From Azonexus sp. (GTDB lineage Bacteria; Pseudomonadota; Gammaproteobacteria; Burkholderiales; Rhodocyclaceae), in assembly GCA_031274715.1 (NCBI GenBank), contig JAISPT010000051.1, positions 1-26,778 on the forward strand: a DNA stretch of 26,778 bases. Reading direction: 5' to 3'. A program made the translations under genes and the position numbers. The first letter of the stretch is position 1; each line of letters opens with the position of its first letter. Below are positions 8,002 to 16,319 of the stretch, one piece after another. Below the pieces are notes generated by a model that worked only from the letters and a program-made list of their open reading frames with translations, ran no database searches and was not told where the DNA came from.

Positions 8002-8094
8002 TGGCGGAGACGGAGGGATTCGAACCCTCGATGCAGGTTTTGCCCGCATGCTCCCTTAGCAGGGGAGTGCCTTCGACCTCTCGGCCACGTCTCC
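8002..8094 (-). tRNA. tRNA-Ser(GCT)
   Basis: The minus strand gives a 93-nt tRNA with a long variable arm typical of tRNA-Ser. The acceptor stem is GGAGACG paired with CGTCTCC, and the T-loop contains GGTTCGAATCC. Anticodon GCT lies at 8058-8060 inside a CCCCT-GCT-AAGGG arm. The CCA end is encoded (8002-8004). Its 3' end faces the accessory region. Confidence 0.95.
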
Positions 8095-8118
8095 TAACCG
8101 TTTTGCAACGAGGCGCGG

Positions 8119-8147
8119 ATAATATCGGGTCCGCGCCGGAAGGTCAA
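8119..8147 (-). promoter_or_regulatory. Promoter of tRNA-Ser
   Basis: On the minus strand, TTGACC (8142-8147) and TATTAT (8119-8124) are separated by 17 bases. The tRNA begins 24 bases further on. The -35 box overlaps the last codons of lysC. Confidence 0.6.
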
Positions 8148-9370
8148 ACGGACTGGTCGAGGCCGAAGGTGCGATGCAGCACGCGAACGGCCAGTTCCAG
8201 GTATTTTTCGTCGAGGACGACGGAAATCTTAATCTCGGAGGTCGAGATCATCTGGATGTTGATGCCCTCGTCGGCCAGCGCCTTGAACATCTTGGAGGCG
8301 ACGCCCGGATGCGAGCGCATGCCGACACCAACGGCGGAAACCTTGCAGATCTTGTTGTCGCCGGTCACTTGGCGGGCGCCCAGTTCGGCCTTGACCTTCT
8401 CCAGGATACCCTGGGCCCTAGCGAAGTCGCCATGGTTGACGGTGAAGGAGAAGTCGGTGGTGCCATCATGGCCGACGTTCTGGATAATCATGTCGACATC
8501 GATGTTGGCTTCGGCGATGGCGCCCAGAATCTGATAGGCAATGCCCGGCTTGTCGGGAACACCGAGCATGGTCAGCTTGGCTTCGTCGCGGTTGAACGCG
8601 ATACCGGAAATGATCGGTTGTTCCATGTTCTTGTCTTCCTCAACGGTGATCAGCGTGCCTTCCCCTTCGTCTTGGAAGCTGGAAAGAACACGTAGTTTGA
8701 CTTTGTACTTGCCGGCGAACTCGACCGAGCGGATCTGCAGCACTTTCGAGCCGAGGCTGGCCATTTCCAGCATTTCCTCGAAGGTGACGGTGTCGAGCTT
8801 GCGGGCTTCCGGCACGACGCGCGGGTCGGTGGTATAGACGCCGTCGACATCGGTATAAATCTGGCATTCGTCGGCCTTCAGCGCCGCCGCCAGGGCAACG
8901 CCGGAGGTATCGGAACCACCACGGCCCAGCGTGGTGACGTTGCCGTCAGCGTCGACACCTTGGAAGCCAGCAACAACAACGACCATGCCGGCATCGAGGT
9001 CGCGACGCATGTTGGACTCATCGATCGACAGGATGCGCGCTTTGGTGAAGGTGTTGTCGGTCAGCACCTTCACCTGGCCACCGGTGTAGCTGCGGGCCGG
9101 GACACCGATTTCCTTGAGGGCCATCGATAGCAGGCCAATGGTGACCTGCTCGCCGGTAGCACAGACCTGGTCCAGTTCGCGCGGATCGGGATTGGCCGAA
9201 ATTTCCTTGGCCAGCGCGATCAGCTTGTTGGTTTCGCCACTCATCGCGGAAACGACCACCACGACCTGGTGGCCCTGCGCGCGGAACCTGGCCACGCGCT
9301 TGGCAACGTTCTTGATGCGCTCGGGGTTGCCGACCGACGTGCCGCCGTACTTTTGAACAATCAACGCCAT
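8144..9370 (-). CDS. lysC: Aspartate kinase (LysC)
   Basis: The product has 408 residues, the normal length of a monofunctional aspartokinase. It phosphorylates L-aspartate with ATP, the first step of the lysine, threonine, methionine and diaminopimelate pathway in the cytoplasm. The N-terminal kinase domain carries KYGGTSVG (7-14) and GRGGSDTSG (149-157), the family nucleotide- and substrate-binding motifs. The C-terminal third (about 265-408) holds two ACT domains, which in this family bind lysine and/or threonine for feedback inhibition. The gene is followed directly by tRNA-Ser, a common arrangement in betaproteobacteria. The 87-bp upstream gap is too short for a lysine riboswitch, so control is more likely at the enzyme level. 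The ribosome site is weak. Confidence 0.97.
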   Translation of the reverse strand: MALIVQKYGGTSVGNPERIKNVAKRVARFRAQGHQVVVVVSAMSGETNKLIALAKEISANPDPRELDQVCATGEQVTIGLLSMALKEIGVPARSYTGGQVKVLTDNTFTKARILSIDESNMRRDLDAGMVVVVAGFQGVDADGNVTTLGRGGSDTSGVALAAALKADECQIYTDVDGVYTTDPRVVPEARKLDTVTFEEMLEMASLGSKVLQIRSVEFAGKYKVKLRVLSSFQDEGEGTLITVEEDKNMEQPIISGIAFNRDEAKLTMLGVPDKPGIAYQILGAIAEANIDVDMIIQNVGHDGTTDFSFTVNHGDFARAQGILEKVKAELGARQVTGDNKICKVSAVGVGMRSHPGVASKMFKALADEGINIQMISTSEIKISVVLDEKYLELAVRVLHRTFGLDQSV

Positions 9371-9400
9371 GGATTTATCCGGGTAAACGTTGGAAACAGG

Positions 9401-9439
9401 AAAAAAGAGGGGCGAATTTTACCCCAGACCTCCCTCTTT
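9401..9439 (-). terminator. Candidate hairpin terminator after the deacetylase gene
   Basis: On the minus strand, AAAGAGGG (9432-9439) pairs with CCCTCTTT (9404-9411), followed by more T. The loop is long (20 bases) and the hairpin overlaps a possible lysC promoter, so it is uncertain. Confidence 0.35.
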
Positions 9440-9444
9440 CCCAA
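9416..9444 (-). promoter_or_regulatory. Candidate lysC promoter
   Basis: On the minus strand, TTGGGA (9439-9444) and TAAAAT (9416-9421) are separated by 17 bases, about 45 bases before the lysC ATG. Confidence 0.4.
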
Positions 9445-9457
9445 CAACGGCCAAGTC

Positions 9458-10384
9458 TCAAAGATCAGCCAGCACTCGCAGGTGGGCACCAACGCTACGG
9501 GCCAGCGAAGTTGTCACGTAACCGCCTTCGAGCATCGAGACCAGGCGCTTGTCGCACATCTCGGCGGCCAGTTTCTTCAGGTGCTCGGTGCACCAGGCGA
9601 AATCCTTCTCGACCAGCTTGAGGCCACCCATGTCATCTTCATAGTGCGCATCGAAACCGGCCGAGATGAAAATCATCTGCGGCTTGAATTCTCTGAGGCG
9701 CGGCGTCCACACCTGCAGCACCGCATCACGGAATTCCTCGCCACCGGACCCCGCGGCAAGCGGTACGTTGCACATGTTGGCGGCTGGATGGTCGGCGCCG
9801 GAATAGGGATAGAAGGGGTGCTGGAAGATGCCGCACATCAGGATCCGCTCATCGCCGGCGCAGCAATCTTCGGTACCGTTGCCGTGATGAACGTCGAAAT
9901 CAATGATGGCGACGCGTTCCAGGCCGTGCACTTTCAACGCATGCTGGGCGGCGACAGAGATGTTGTTGAAGAAACAGAAGCCCATCGGATTGGTCTTCTC
10001 GGCATGGTGGCCAGGCGGGCGGACGGCGCAGAAAGCATTTTCGCACTCGCCTCTGATCACCAGGTCGACCGCTAGGCAACCGGCGCCGGCGGCGCGCAGG
10101 GCTGCCTGCCAAGTATGAGGACTCATCGCCGTATCCGGATCGAGATGAACGATGCCAAGTTCCGGCGAGGCACGTTTGACGCGCTCTAGATGGGAGGCCG
10201 GATGAACGCGCAGCAGTTGTTCGAAGGTGGCCAGCGGTGCATCGTGGTAGACGAAGTAAGCGTCGATACCTTGGGCGATCAGGTGATCGTTGATGGCGGT
10301 GAGACGTTGCGGGCACTCCGGGTGATGCGAACCCATGTCGTGCAACTGACAGTCGCGATGGGTGATGAAAGCCGTGCTGGTCAC
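9458..10384 (-). CDS. Histone deacetylase family protein (acetylpolyamine/acetyl-lysine amidohydrolase-like)
   Basis: The product has 308 residues if translation starts at the GTG at 10384, which has a GAGAG site about eight bases upstream and gives the usual family start (MTSTAFITH). An in-frame ATG at 10441 would add 19 unusual residues. The fold is the zinc-dependent arginase/deacetylase type: RPPGHHAE (122-129) supplies the catalytic His pair, DFDVHHGNG (162-170) supplies Asp164 and His166 as metal ligands, and SAGFDAH (241-247) supplies the third ligand, Asp245. Bacterial members remove acetyl groups from small amines, polyamines or proteins; the substrate here cannot be told from sequence. 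It is divergent from the MoxR gene and just upstream of lysC. Confidence 0.93.
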   Translation of the reverse strand: MTSTAFITHRDCQLHDMGSHHPECPQRLTAINDHLIAQGIDAYFVYHDAPLATFEQLLRVHPASHLERVKRASPELGIVHLDPDTAMSPHTWQAALRAAGAGCLAVDLVIRGECENAFCAVRPPGHHAEKTNPMGFCFFNNISVAAQHALKVHGLERVAIIDFDVHHGNGTEDCCAGDERILMCGIFQHPFYPYSGADHPAANMCNVPLAAGSGGEEFRDAVLQVWTPRLREFKPQMIFISAGFDAHYEDDMGGLKLVEKDFAWCTEHLKKLAAEMCDKRLVSMLEGGYVTTSLARSVGAHLRVLADL

Positions 10385-10464
10385 TGTTATCTTTCTCTCT
10401 CTACAATCCGGCGCATTGGGCGGCGCACGTTGAGTTGTCATTATTGTACGATTCCTCGCCGCGC

Positions 10465-10492
10465 TTCAAGCATTAGAATCCGCCTCTATAGT
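10465..10492 (+). promoter_or_regulatory. Candidate promoter of the moxR operon
   Basis: TTCAAG (10465-10470) and TATAGT (10487-10492) are separated by 16 bases. Transcription from here would start at about 10499, after the first ATG (10494). This favours the second ATG at 10509 as the true start. Confidence 0.35.
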
Positions 10493-10508
10493 CATGAAGA
10501 AAGCCCCC

Positions 10509-11447
10509 ATGTCGACACCTCTGTTCTCCGCTAGCCCTCGCCCCCTGGCTCCCGTTCTTGCCCGCGCCGACGAGATCATCCTCGGCAAATCGACGGAAAT
10601 CCGCTTGGCCGTGGCATGCCTGCTGGCCGGTGGGCATCTGCTGATCGAGGATCTGCCCGGTCTGGGCAAGACAACTCTGGCCCAGACCCTGGCCCACCTA
10701 CTCGGCCTGCAGTTCTCACGTATCCAGTTCACCAGCGACCTGCTGCCGGCCGATATCACCGGTGTCTCGATCTTCGAGCGCGAGCGCAGCGAATTCCGCT
10801 TCCTGCCCGGCCCAATCTTCTCGCAACTGCTGCTGGCCGACGAGATCAACCGGGCCACGCCGAAAACCCAGAGCGCCCTGCTCGAAGCCATGGAGGAAGG
10901 CCAAGTCACCGCCGAGGGCGAAACGCGTCGGCTGCCGCAGCCTTTCTTCGTGATCGCCACGCAGAATCCGGCGCACCAGATCGGCACTTTCCCACTGCCG
11001 GAATCGCAACTCGACCGCTTCCTGATGCGCCTCGAACTCGGCTATCCGGACCAGGCCGCCGAGCGCCGCCTACTGGCCGGCGGCGGCCAGCGCCAGCACC
11101 TCGACCAGTTGGCGCCGTTGCTCGAGGCCAGCACCCTGCCCGGCCTGCAACGTGAAGTCGCCGCCGTACATGCCGCTGAACCGCTGATCGATTACGTCCT
11201 GGCACTGGTCGAAGCCAGCCGGCAGGCACCGGCCTTCCAGCACGGCCTCTCGCCACGCGCCGGGCTCGGCCTGCTGGCCGCCGCCCGCGCCTGGGCCTGG
11301 CTGGCCGGGCGCAACATGGTGCTGCCCGATGACGTGCAGGCGGTGCTGCCGTCAGTGGCCCGCCACCGCCTGCGCTCGCTCCAGGGCAGCGACCACGCCT
11401 CAGCAGAGGACATCGCCGCGCTGATCCGCAGTGTCGCCATTCCCTGA
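10509..11447 (+). CDS. MoxR-family AAA+ ATPase
   Basis: The product has about 312 residues. It is a cytoplasmic AAA+ ATPase of the MoxR/RavA type, thought to act as a chaperone that matures or assembles partner protein complexes. The Walker A motif is EDLPGLGKTT (about 47-56), Walker B is LLLADEINRA (about 105-114), and ATQNPAHQIGTFPLPESQLDRF carries sensor 1 and the family signature. The C-terminal lid follows (AGLGLLAAARAWAWL, then VLPDDVQAVLPSVARHRL). The ATG at 10509 is preferred because AAGAAAG lies five bases upstream; an in-frame ATG at 10494 would add five residues. It is the first gene of an operon with DUF58, TgpA-like and MltB-like genes; the DUF58 gene starts three bases after its stop. 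Confidence 0.93.
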   Translation: MSTPLFSASPRPLAPVLARADEIILGKSTEIRLAVACLLAGGHLLIEDLPGLGKTTLAQTLAHLLGLQFSRIQFTSDLLPADITGVSIFERERSEFRFLPGPIFSQLLLADEINRATPKTQSALLEAMEEGQVTAEGETRRLPQPFFVIATQNPAHQIGTFPLPESQLDRFLMRLELGYPDQAAERRLLAGGGQRQHLDQLAPLLEASTLPGLQREVAAVHAAEPLIDYVLALVEASRQAPAFQHGLSPRAGLGLLAAARAWAWLAGRNMVLPDDVQAVLPSVARHRLRSLQGSDHASAEDIAALIRSVAIP

Positions 11448-11450
11448 GCC

Positions 11451-12404
11451 ATGGCCCTGCTCGCTACCCTCCGGCAACGCCTGTTCCGCTGGCAGAGCGA
11501 CGGTACGGCGCCAACCCGGCTCGGCCAGCGGCGCGTCTTCATCCTGCCGACCGGCGCCGGCCTGCTGTTCGCCATCGCCCTGGTCGTGATGCTGATCGGC
11601 GCCATCAACTACACACTGGCGCTCGGCCACGCCCTGGTTTTCCTGCTCGCCGGTATTGCCCTAAACGGCATGGTGCACACCTTCCGCAATCTGCACGGCC
11701 TGGTCATCGCCCCTGGCCGTTGCGAACCGGTGTTCGCCGGCGAAATCGCACATTTCCCGCTGCGGCTCGGCAATGAGCGCAGCAGTCCGCGCCTGGGGCT
11801 GGAACTCGAAGCCGCACCCGGCGCTGGCGCAACCCATGCCGACATCGCCGGTAACGAGATGCTGCGCGTCAGCCTACCCTTGCCCGCCGAGCGGCGCGGT
11901 TGGCTGACCTTGCCACGGGTACGGCTGTGGACGCGCTATCCGCTCGGCCTGTTCCGCGCCTGGAGCTATTTGCAGCCGGAAATGCGCTGTCTGGTCTATC
12001 CGGCGCCGCTGGCCTCGCCGCTGCCGCCGGTGGTGCCGACCCTGCGCGGCGGCGAACACGGCAGCGACGGCGGGGAAGAGGATTTCGCCGGCTTCCGCCT
12101 GCGCCAGCCGGCCGACTCACCGCGCCACGTAGCCTGGAAGGCGAGCGCCCGCGCCCCGTCCCGACCGCTCCTGGTCAAGCAATTCGCCGGCGGCGCCCAG
12201 GTCGAGTTACGGCTCGACTGGGATCTGACCAATTCCGCCCTGCCGGCCGAAACCCGCCTATCGCTGCTCACCGGCTGGGTGCTGGCGGCCGACGCGCTAG
12301 GCGCCTGCTATGCCCTACGCCTGCCCGGTAGCGATATTCCGGCCGGGGCTGGTGAGCAACACCGGCGCCGCTGCCTCGAAACCCTGGCCCTGGCCACCCT
12401 ATGA
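11451..12404 (+). CDS. DUF58 domain-containing protein
   Basis: The product has 317 residues. Two adjacent hydrophobic segments near the N-terminus (about 28-50 and 52-72) anchor it in the inner membrane. The C-terminal half holds the DUF58 region, with EDFAGFRLRQPADSPRHVAWKA, equivalent to the family pattern of an acidic residue, G-x-R and D-x-x-R-x-I-x-W. DUF58 proteins resemble von Willebrand A folds and are almost always encoded beside MoxR ATPases, which are believed to act on them. Here the gene starts three bases after the moxR stop and its own stop overlaps the next start (ATGA), so it is translationally coupled. The biochemical function is unknown for the family. Confidence 0.9.
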   Translation: MALLATLRQRLFRWQSDGTAPTRLGQRRVFILPTGAGLLFAIALVVMLIGAINYTLALGHALVFLLAGIALNGMVHTFRNLHGLVIAPGRCEPVFAGEIAHFPLRLGNERSSPRLGLELEAAPGAGATHADIAGNEMLRVSLPLPAERRGWLTLPRVRLWTRYPLGLFRAWSYLQPEMRCLVYPAPLASPLPPVVPTLRGGEHGSDGGEEDFAGFRLRQPADSPRHVAWKASARAPSRPLLVKQFAGGAQVELRLDWDLTNSALPAETRLSLLTGWVLAADALGACYALRLPGSDIPAGAGEQHRRRCLETLALATL

Positions 12405-14338
12405 GCACGCCGGCCAAGGAAGCCCTCGACCACTCGGCGACGCCCTGGCTGTTTCTCGCCGCGGTTGCCACCGTCGCCCCACATTTCGCACATCAGCCGC
12501 CGTGGCTGAGTATCTGCGTCGTGCTGACCTTCGCCTGGGGTGGCTGGCTGTGGTGGCAAGACCGGCGCCTACCCGGACGCTGGCTACTGGTGCTGCTCGT
12601 CGCCGGCGGCTGTGCCGCGATCCTGGTCGAGTTTCACACTCTGTTCGGACGCGATGCCGGCGTGGCGCTGCTGGTCATGCTAATGGCACTCAAGCTGCTC
12701 GAACTGAAAAGCCGACGCGACGCCATCGTGGTGGTGATCCTCGGCTATTTTTTGCTGCTGACCCATTATTTCTACTCGCAAAGTATTCCCACCGGCCTGT
12801 GGTTACTGACCGCCCTGTGGCTGGTCACCGCGACGCTGATCCGTGTGCATGGCGGCAGCGCCGCCACGACGCGCGGCACGCTGCGCTACGCCGCCGTTCT
12901 CGCCGCCCAGTCCCTGCCATTCATGCTGGTGTTCTATCTGTTATTTCCGCGCATTCCCGGACCGTTGTGGGGCCTGCCGCAGGATGCACACGCCGGGCGC
13001 ACCGGTCTGTCGGAGACGATGACCCCAGGCAACATCGCCAACCTGGCCCAAAGCAGTGAGATCGCCTTCCGCGTGCTGTTCGACGGCGCGTCGCCACCGC
13101 GCGACAAGCTGTACTGGCGCGGCCCGGTCCTCGAAGCATTCGATGGCCGAATCTGGCGCCCTTACCCCGGCGTGACGTCACGCCCCCAGCTCACGTTATT
13201 GAGCCCACCGGTCGATTACCAGAGCACGCTGGAAGGCCACAGCCAGCGCTGGCTGCTGGCCCTTGACGCGCCCAGTACACTGCCGGCCGACGCCGTCCTC
13301 AGTGGCACGCTGACCGCCAACGCCCGCCAGCCGGTGGTCAATCGCCAGCGCCACCGTTTCAGCTCGGTCATCGACTATCGCTTCAACATCGAGGAAACCC
13401 AGCCGGTACTGCAACGTAACCTGGCCCTGCCGCCCAGCGGCAATCCGCGCACCATCGATCTGGCCCGCCGCTGGCGGGCCGAGGACAGTTCGCCGCAAGC
13501 GCTGATCGACAAGGCGCTCGACCTGTTCGCCCGCGAATTTTTCTACACCCTGCAACCACCGCTGCTCGGCGAAAACGGTATCGACGAGTTCCTGTTCACG
13601 ACCCGACGTGGTTTCTGCGAACACTTTGCCGCCGCCTTCGTCGTACTGATGCGAGCGGGCGGTGTGCCAGCCCGCGTCGTCACCGGCTACCAGGGCGGCG
13701 AGCGCAATCCGGTCGACGGTTATCTGGTCGTCCGCCAGTCGGACGCCCATGCCTGGGCCGAGGTCTGGCTGGCCGGTCGCGGCTGGGTCCGCGTCGACCC
13801 GACCGCCGCCGTATCGCCAGCCCGCATCGACACAGGCATCGCCAACGCGCTGCCAGCCGGCGAACCGCTGCCGGCGCTGCTGCAGGTGCGCGCCGATTGG
13901 CTGCTTACCCTGCACCACCGCTGGGAGGCGATCAACAATGCCTGGAACCAGCAGGTGCTTGGTTTCGACCGCGAACGACAGCGTAACATGCTGGCTCGCT
14001 TCGGCCTGCCCGATGCCGACTGGCGCGACCTCGCCATCGCTCTCGGTACCGCCACCGCCCTGCTGCTGGCGGCCAGCCTGGCCTGGGTGCTGTACCATCG
14101 GCCGCACCGCGACCCGGCGGCACGCTTGTGGCAAAAAGCCTTGCGCTACCTGGCCCGTAGACAAGTACACTGCGCGCCCTGGGAAACCCCGCTCGCCCTG
14201 GCCACCCGCGTCGGCGCCGAGCATCCCGAACTCGCTGCGCCGGTCGCGCAGGTCGTCGAAGCCTACTTGCTGGCCCGCTACGGTGGCGCCGGCGGCGATC
14301 TGAAAACACTGCGTGCCGCCATCGCGCGCCTGCCCTGA
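12401..14338 (+). CDS. TgpA-type membrane transglutaminase-like protein (DUF3488/DUF4129)
   Basis: The product has 645 residues. About six transmembrane segments fill residues 15-190 (DUF3488 region). A large periplasmic part with a transglutaminase-like cysteine-protease fold follows, then one more membrane segment (about 545-568) and a DUF4129-like cytoplasmic tail. The catalytic triad is visible: Cys406 in RRGFCEHFA, His450 in SDAHAWAEVW, and Asp466 in VRVDPTAA. The best-known member is Pseudomonas aeruginosa TgpA, reported as essential for growth; its substrate is not firmly known. The gene overlaps the DUF58 stop by four bases. Together with MoxR and DUF58 it makes the conserved trio. 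Confidence 0.93.
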   Translation: MSTPAKEALDHSATPWLFLAAVATVAPHFAHQPPWLSICVVLTFAWGGWLWWQDRRLPGRWLLVLLVAGGCAAILVEFHTLFGRDAGVALLVMLMALKLLELKSRRDAIVVVILGYFLLLTHYFYSQSIPTGLWLLTALWLVTATLIRVHGGSAATTRGTLRYAAVLAAQSLPFMLVFYLLFPRIPGPLWGLPQDAHAGRTGLSETMTPGNIANLAQSSEIAFRVLFDGASPPRDKLYWRGPVLEAFDGRIWRPYPGVTSRPQLTLLSPPVDYQSTLEGHSQRWLLALDAPSTLPADAVLSGTLTANARQPVVNRQRHRFSSVIDYRFNIEETQPVLQRNLALPPSGNPRTIDLARRWRAEDSSPQALIDKALDLFAREFFYTLQPPLLGENGIDEFLFTTRRGFCEHFAAAFVVLMRAGGVPARVVTGYQGGERNPVDGYLVVRQSDAHAWAEVWLAGRGWVRVDPTAAVSPARIDTGIANALPAGEPLPALLQVRADWLLTLHHRWEAINNAWNQQVLGFDRERQRNMLARFGLPDADWRDLAIALGTATALLLAASLAWVLYHRPHRDPAARLWQKALRYLARRQVHCAPWETPLALATRVGAEHPELAAPVAQVVEAYLLARYGGAGGDLKTLRAAIARLP

Positions 14339-14349
14339 CGGAGACCTCC

Positions 14350-15387
14350 TTGAAGCTTTTTCTCGCCGCTCTGCTGTGTGTCGGGCTGTCTGCCCACGCC
14401 GTCGCTACCGATACACTGCCGGCCTTCACCGACAACCCGGCAGTCATCGATTTCGCGCACGATCTTGAACAACGCCATGGCTTCAACAGTGCCGAACTGC
14501 TCGACCAGTTCGCGCAAATCCGGCCAAATCGGCGCGTACTGCAACTGATCGAGCCGCCCGCTTCGCCGCAGCAACGCTCCTGGGAACGCTACCGGCCACG
14601 CTTCATCAACGAGCGGCGCATCGACAACGGTGTCCGTTTCTGGCAGGAGCACCTGACCACGCTGGTCCGCGCCCGCACTTTTTATGGCGTGCCCGAGGAA
14701 ATCATCGTCGCCATCATCGGGGTTGAAACCGAGTACGGCCGCAACACGGGTGGCTTCGGCGTGCTCGAAGCGCTGGCCACGCTGGCCTTCCACTACCCGC
14801 GGCGGGCCGAATTCTTCCGCACCGAGCTTGAGCAATTCCTGCTACTGGCCCGCGAGAACCATCTCGACCCGTTAGCAGTCAAGGGTTCCTTCGCCGGCGC
14901 CATCGGCATTCCACAATTCATGCCAGGTAGCCAGCGGCGTTTCGGCATCGACTTCGATGGCGATCAACGTGTCGACCTAAGCGGCAGTGTCGAGGATGCC
15001 ATCGGCAGTGTCGCCCGCTTCCTCGAACAGCACGGCTGGCAGCCCAGCCAGCCGATCGCCGTACCGGCCAACCTCCCCGGCCAGCCGGACCCAGCCTGGA
15101 TCGAGGCCAGCATTCGCCCCAGCCTGCCAGTCGGCCAGTTGCAACGCCAGGGCATCGTCACCGCGGCCGACCCGCAGGCGGTGGTGACACTGGTCGATCT
15201 CGTCTCGCCCGGCAAAGCTACCGAATACTGGCTCGGCTTCGAGAATTTCTACGTGATCACCCGCTACAACCGTTCCAGTTTCTACGCCATGTCGGTTTTT
15301 CAGTTGGCCGAGGCGATCCGCCAACGCATGACGAGCGGGGTCGCCGGCAGCAATGACGGACAGGCCGTCAACGGTAGTACGCGCTAA
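14350..15387 (+). CDS. mltB: Lytic murein transglycosylase B (MltB family)
   Basis: The product has 345 residues and starts with TTG at 14350, six bases after GGAG. It cleaves the glycosidic bond between MurNAc and GlcNAc in peptidoglycan, leaving 1,6-anhydro-MurNAc. It has a Sec signal peptide (LFLAALLCVGLSAHA) but no lipobox Cys in the usual place, so it is predicted to be a soluble periplasmic enzyme rather than a lipoprotein. The catalytic Glu is Glu126 in IIGVETEYGR; GAIGIPQFMPGS and an EF-hand-like DFDGDQRVDL segment (calcium loop in Slt35) are present. It lies 11 bases after the TgpA-like gene on the same strand, so it is probably in that operon. Its stop overlaps the rpoS stop on the other strand. 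Confidence 0.95.
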   Translation: MKLFLAALLCVGLSAHAVATDTLPAFTDNPAVIDFAHDLEQRHGFNSAELLDQFAQIRPNRRVLQLIEPPASPQQRSWERYRPRFINERRIDNGVRFWQEHLTTLVRARTFYGVPEEIIVAIIGVETEYGRNTGGFGVLEALATLAFHYPRRAEFFRTELEQFLLLARENHLDPLAVKGSFAGAIGIPQFMPGSQRRFGIDFDGDQRVDLSGSVEDAIGSVARFLEQHGWQPSQPIAVPANLPGQPDPAWIEASIRPSLPVGQLQRQGIVTAADPQAVVTLVDLVSPGKATEYWLGFENFYVITRYNRSSFYAMSVFQLAEAIRQRMTSGVAGSNDGQAVNGSTR

Positions 15388-16319
15388 AGCAGCGAATCGC
15401 GGGTGATGTTGCCGCGCTTGATGATTTTGCGCAGGCGCTCCAGGCCTTCCATCTGAATCTGCCGGACCCGCTCGCGGGTCAGGCCAAGGTCACTGGCGAT
15501 CAGATCGAGCGTCGCCACCTCGGCCCCATTGAGGCCGTAGCGACGCTCGATCACCGAGCGCTGACGCTCGCTCAACTCACCCAGCCAGTGGTCGACTAGG
15601 CCGCCGACCTCGCTCGATTGCAGCAGGCTTTCCGGATCGCGGCCACTGTCATCGGGAATCAATTCGGCCATGGTGTGGTTGGGATCGATTTCCAGCGGCG
15701 CATCGAGCGAGGCGATGTGCTCGTTGAGCGACAGAATGCGGCGCACTTCCTCGACCGGGCGGTCGAGCAGCAGCGCCACGCGCTGGACCGTCGCATCGCG
15801 GCGCTCGGCCGACTCCAGGTGACGCATGGCGCGCAGCACGAGGTTGATTTCCTTGACCACATGCACCGGCAGGCGGATGGTCCGCGACTGGTTCATGATG
15901 CCGCGCTCGATGCTCTGCCGGATCCACCAAGTGGCATAGGTGGAGAAACGGAAACCACGTTCCGGATCGAATTTTTCCAGGGCGTGGATCAGCCCGAGGT
16001 TACCCTCCTCGATTAGGTCGAGCAGCGGAATACCCCGGTTTAAATAGTGCTTGGCGATGTTCACGACGAGCCGCAGGTTGTGCTCGATCATCTTCTGTCG
16101 CGCCGAAAAGTCGCCGGCCCGCACCTGACGGGCGGTCGCCACTTCCTGCTCCGGCGTCAGCAGCGGCTTGGCGCCGATTTCATTCAAATACAACTGGGTA
16201 ACGTCTTCGAGCAGCTCCAGCTCAGGCGTTACCACCTCGACTTCATCCTCGGGCAGCAGAGCAGGATCCGGCGGCTCCGCGAAATCTTCGTCATCGATGC
16301 TGGTACCCGGTTCGCTCAT
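15384..16319 (-). CDS. rpoS: RNA polymerase sigma factor RpoS (sigma-38)
   Basis: The product has 311 residues from the ATG at 16319. It is a sigma-70-family factor that directs transcription in stationary phase and general stress. It has an acidic N-terminus, then region 1.2 (VTQLYLNEIGAKPLLTPEQE), region 2 with NLRLVVNIAKHYLNRG and the -10-binding GFRFSTYATWWIRQ, region 3 (SRTIRLPVHVVKEIN) and region 4 with the helix-turn-helix ASDLGLTRERVRQIQMEGLE. A longer reading frame continues upstream, but that part is antisense-frame shadow of nlpD. The ATG overlaps the nlpD stop by four bases (ATGA). In relatives a main rpoS promoter lies inside nlpD; I could not place one with confidence here. Confidence 0.96.
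   Translation of the reverse strand: MSEPGTSIDDEDFAEPPDPALLPEDEVEVVTPELELLEDVTQLYLNEIGAKPLLTPEQEVATARQVRAGDFSARQKMIEHNLRLVVNIAKHYLNRGIPLLDLIEEGNLGLIHALEKFDPERGFRFSTYATWWIRQSIERGIMNQSRTIRLPVHVVKEINLVLRAMRHLESAERRDATVQRVALLLDRPVEEVRRILSLNEHIASLDAPLEIDPNHTMAELIPDDSGRDPESLLQSSEVGGLVDHWLGELSERQRSVIERRYGLNGAEVATLDLIASDLGLTRERVRQIQMEGLERLRKIIKRGNITRDSLL

Noticed and set aside
7970..8010. Terminator directly after tRNA-Ser on the minus strand
   Set aside because: CCGCC/GGCGG and CCAGC/GCTGG pairings exist but include the tRNA CCA end and have weak T-runs; not convincing.
9371..9457. Lysine riboswitch upstream of lysC
   Set aside because: The gap is only 87 bases, far shorter than a lysine riboswitch, and it contains a simple hairpin only.
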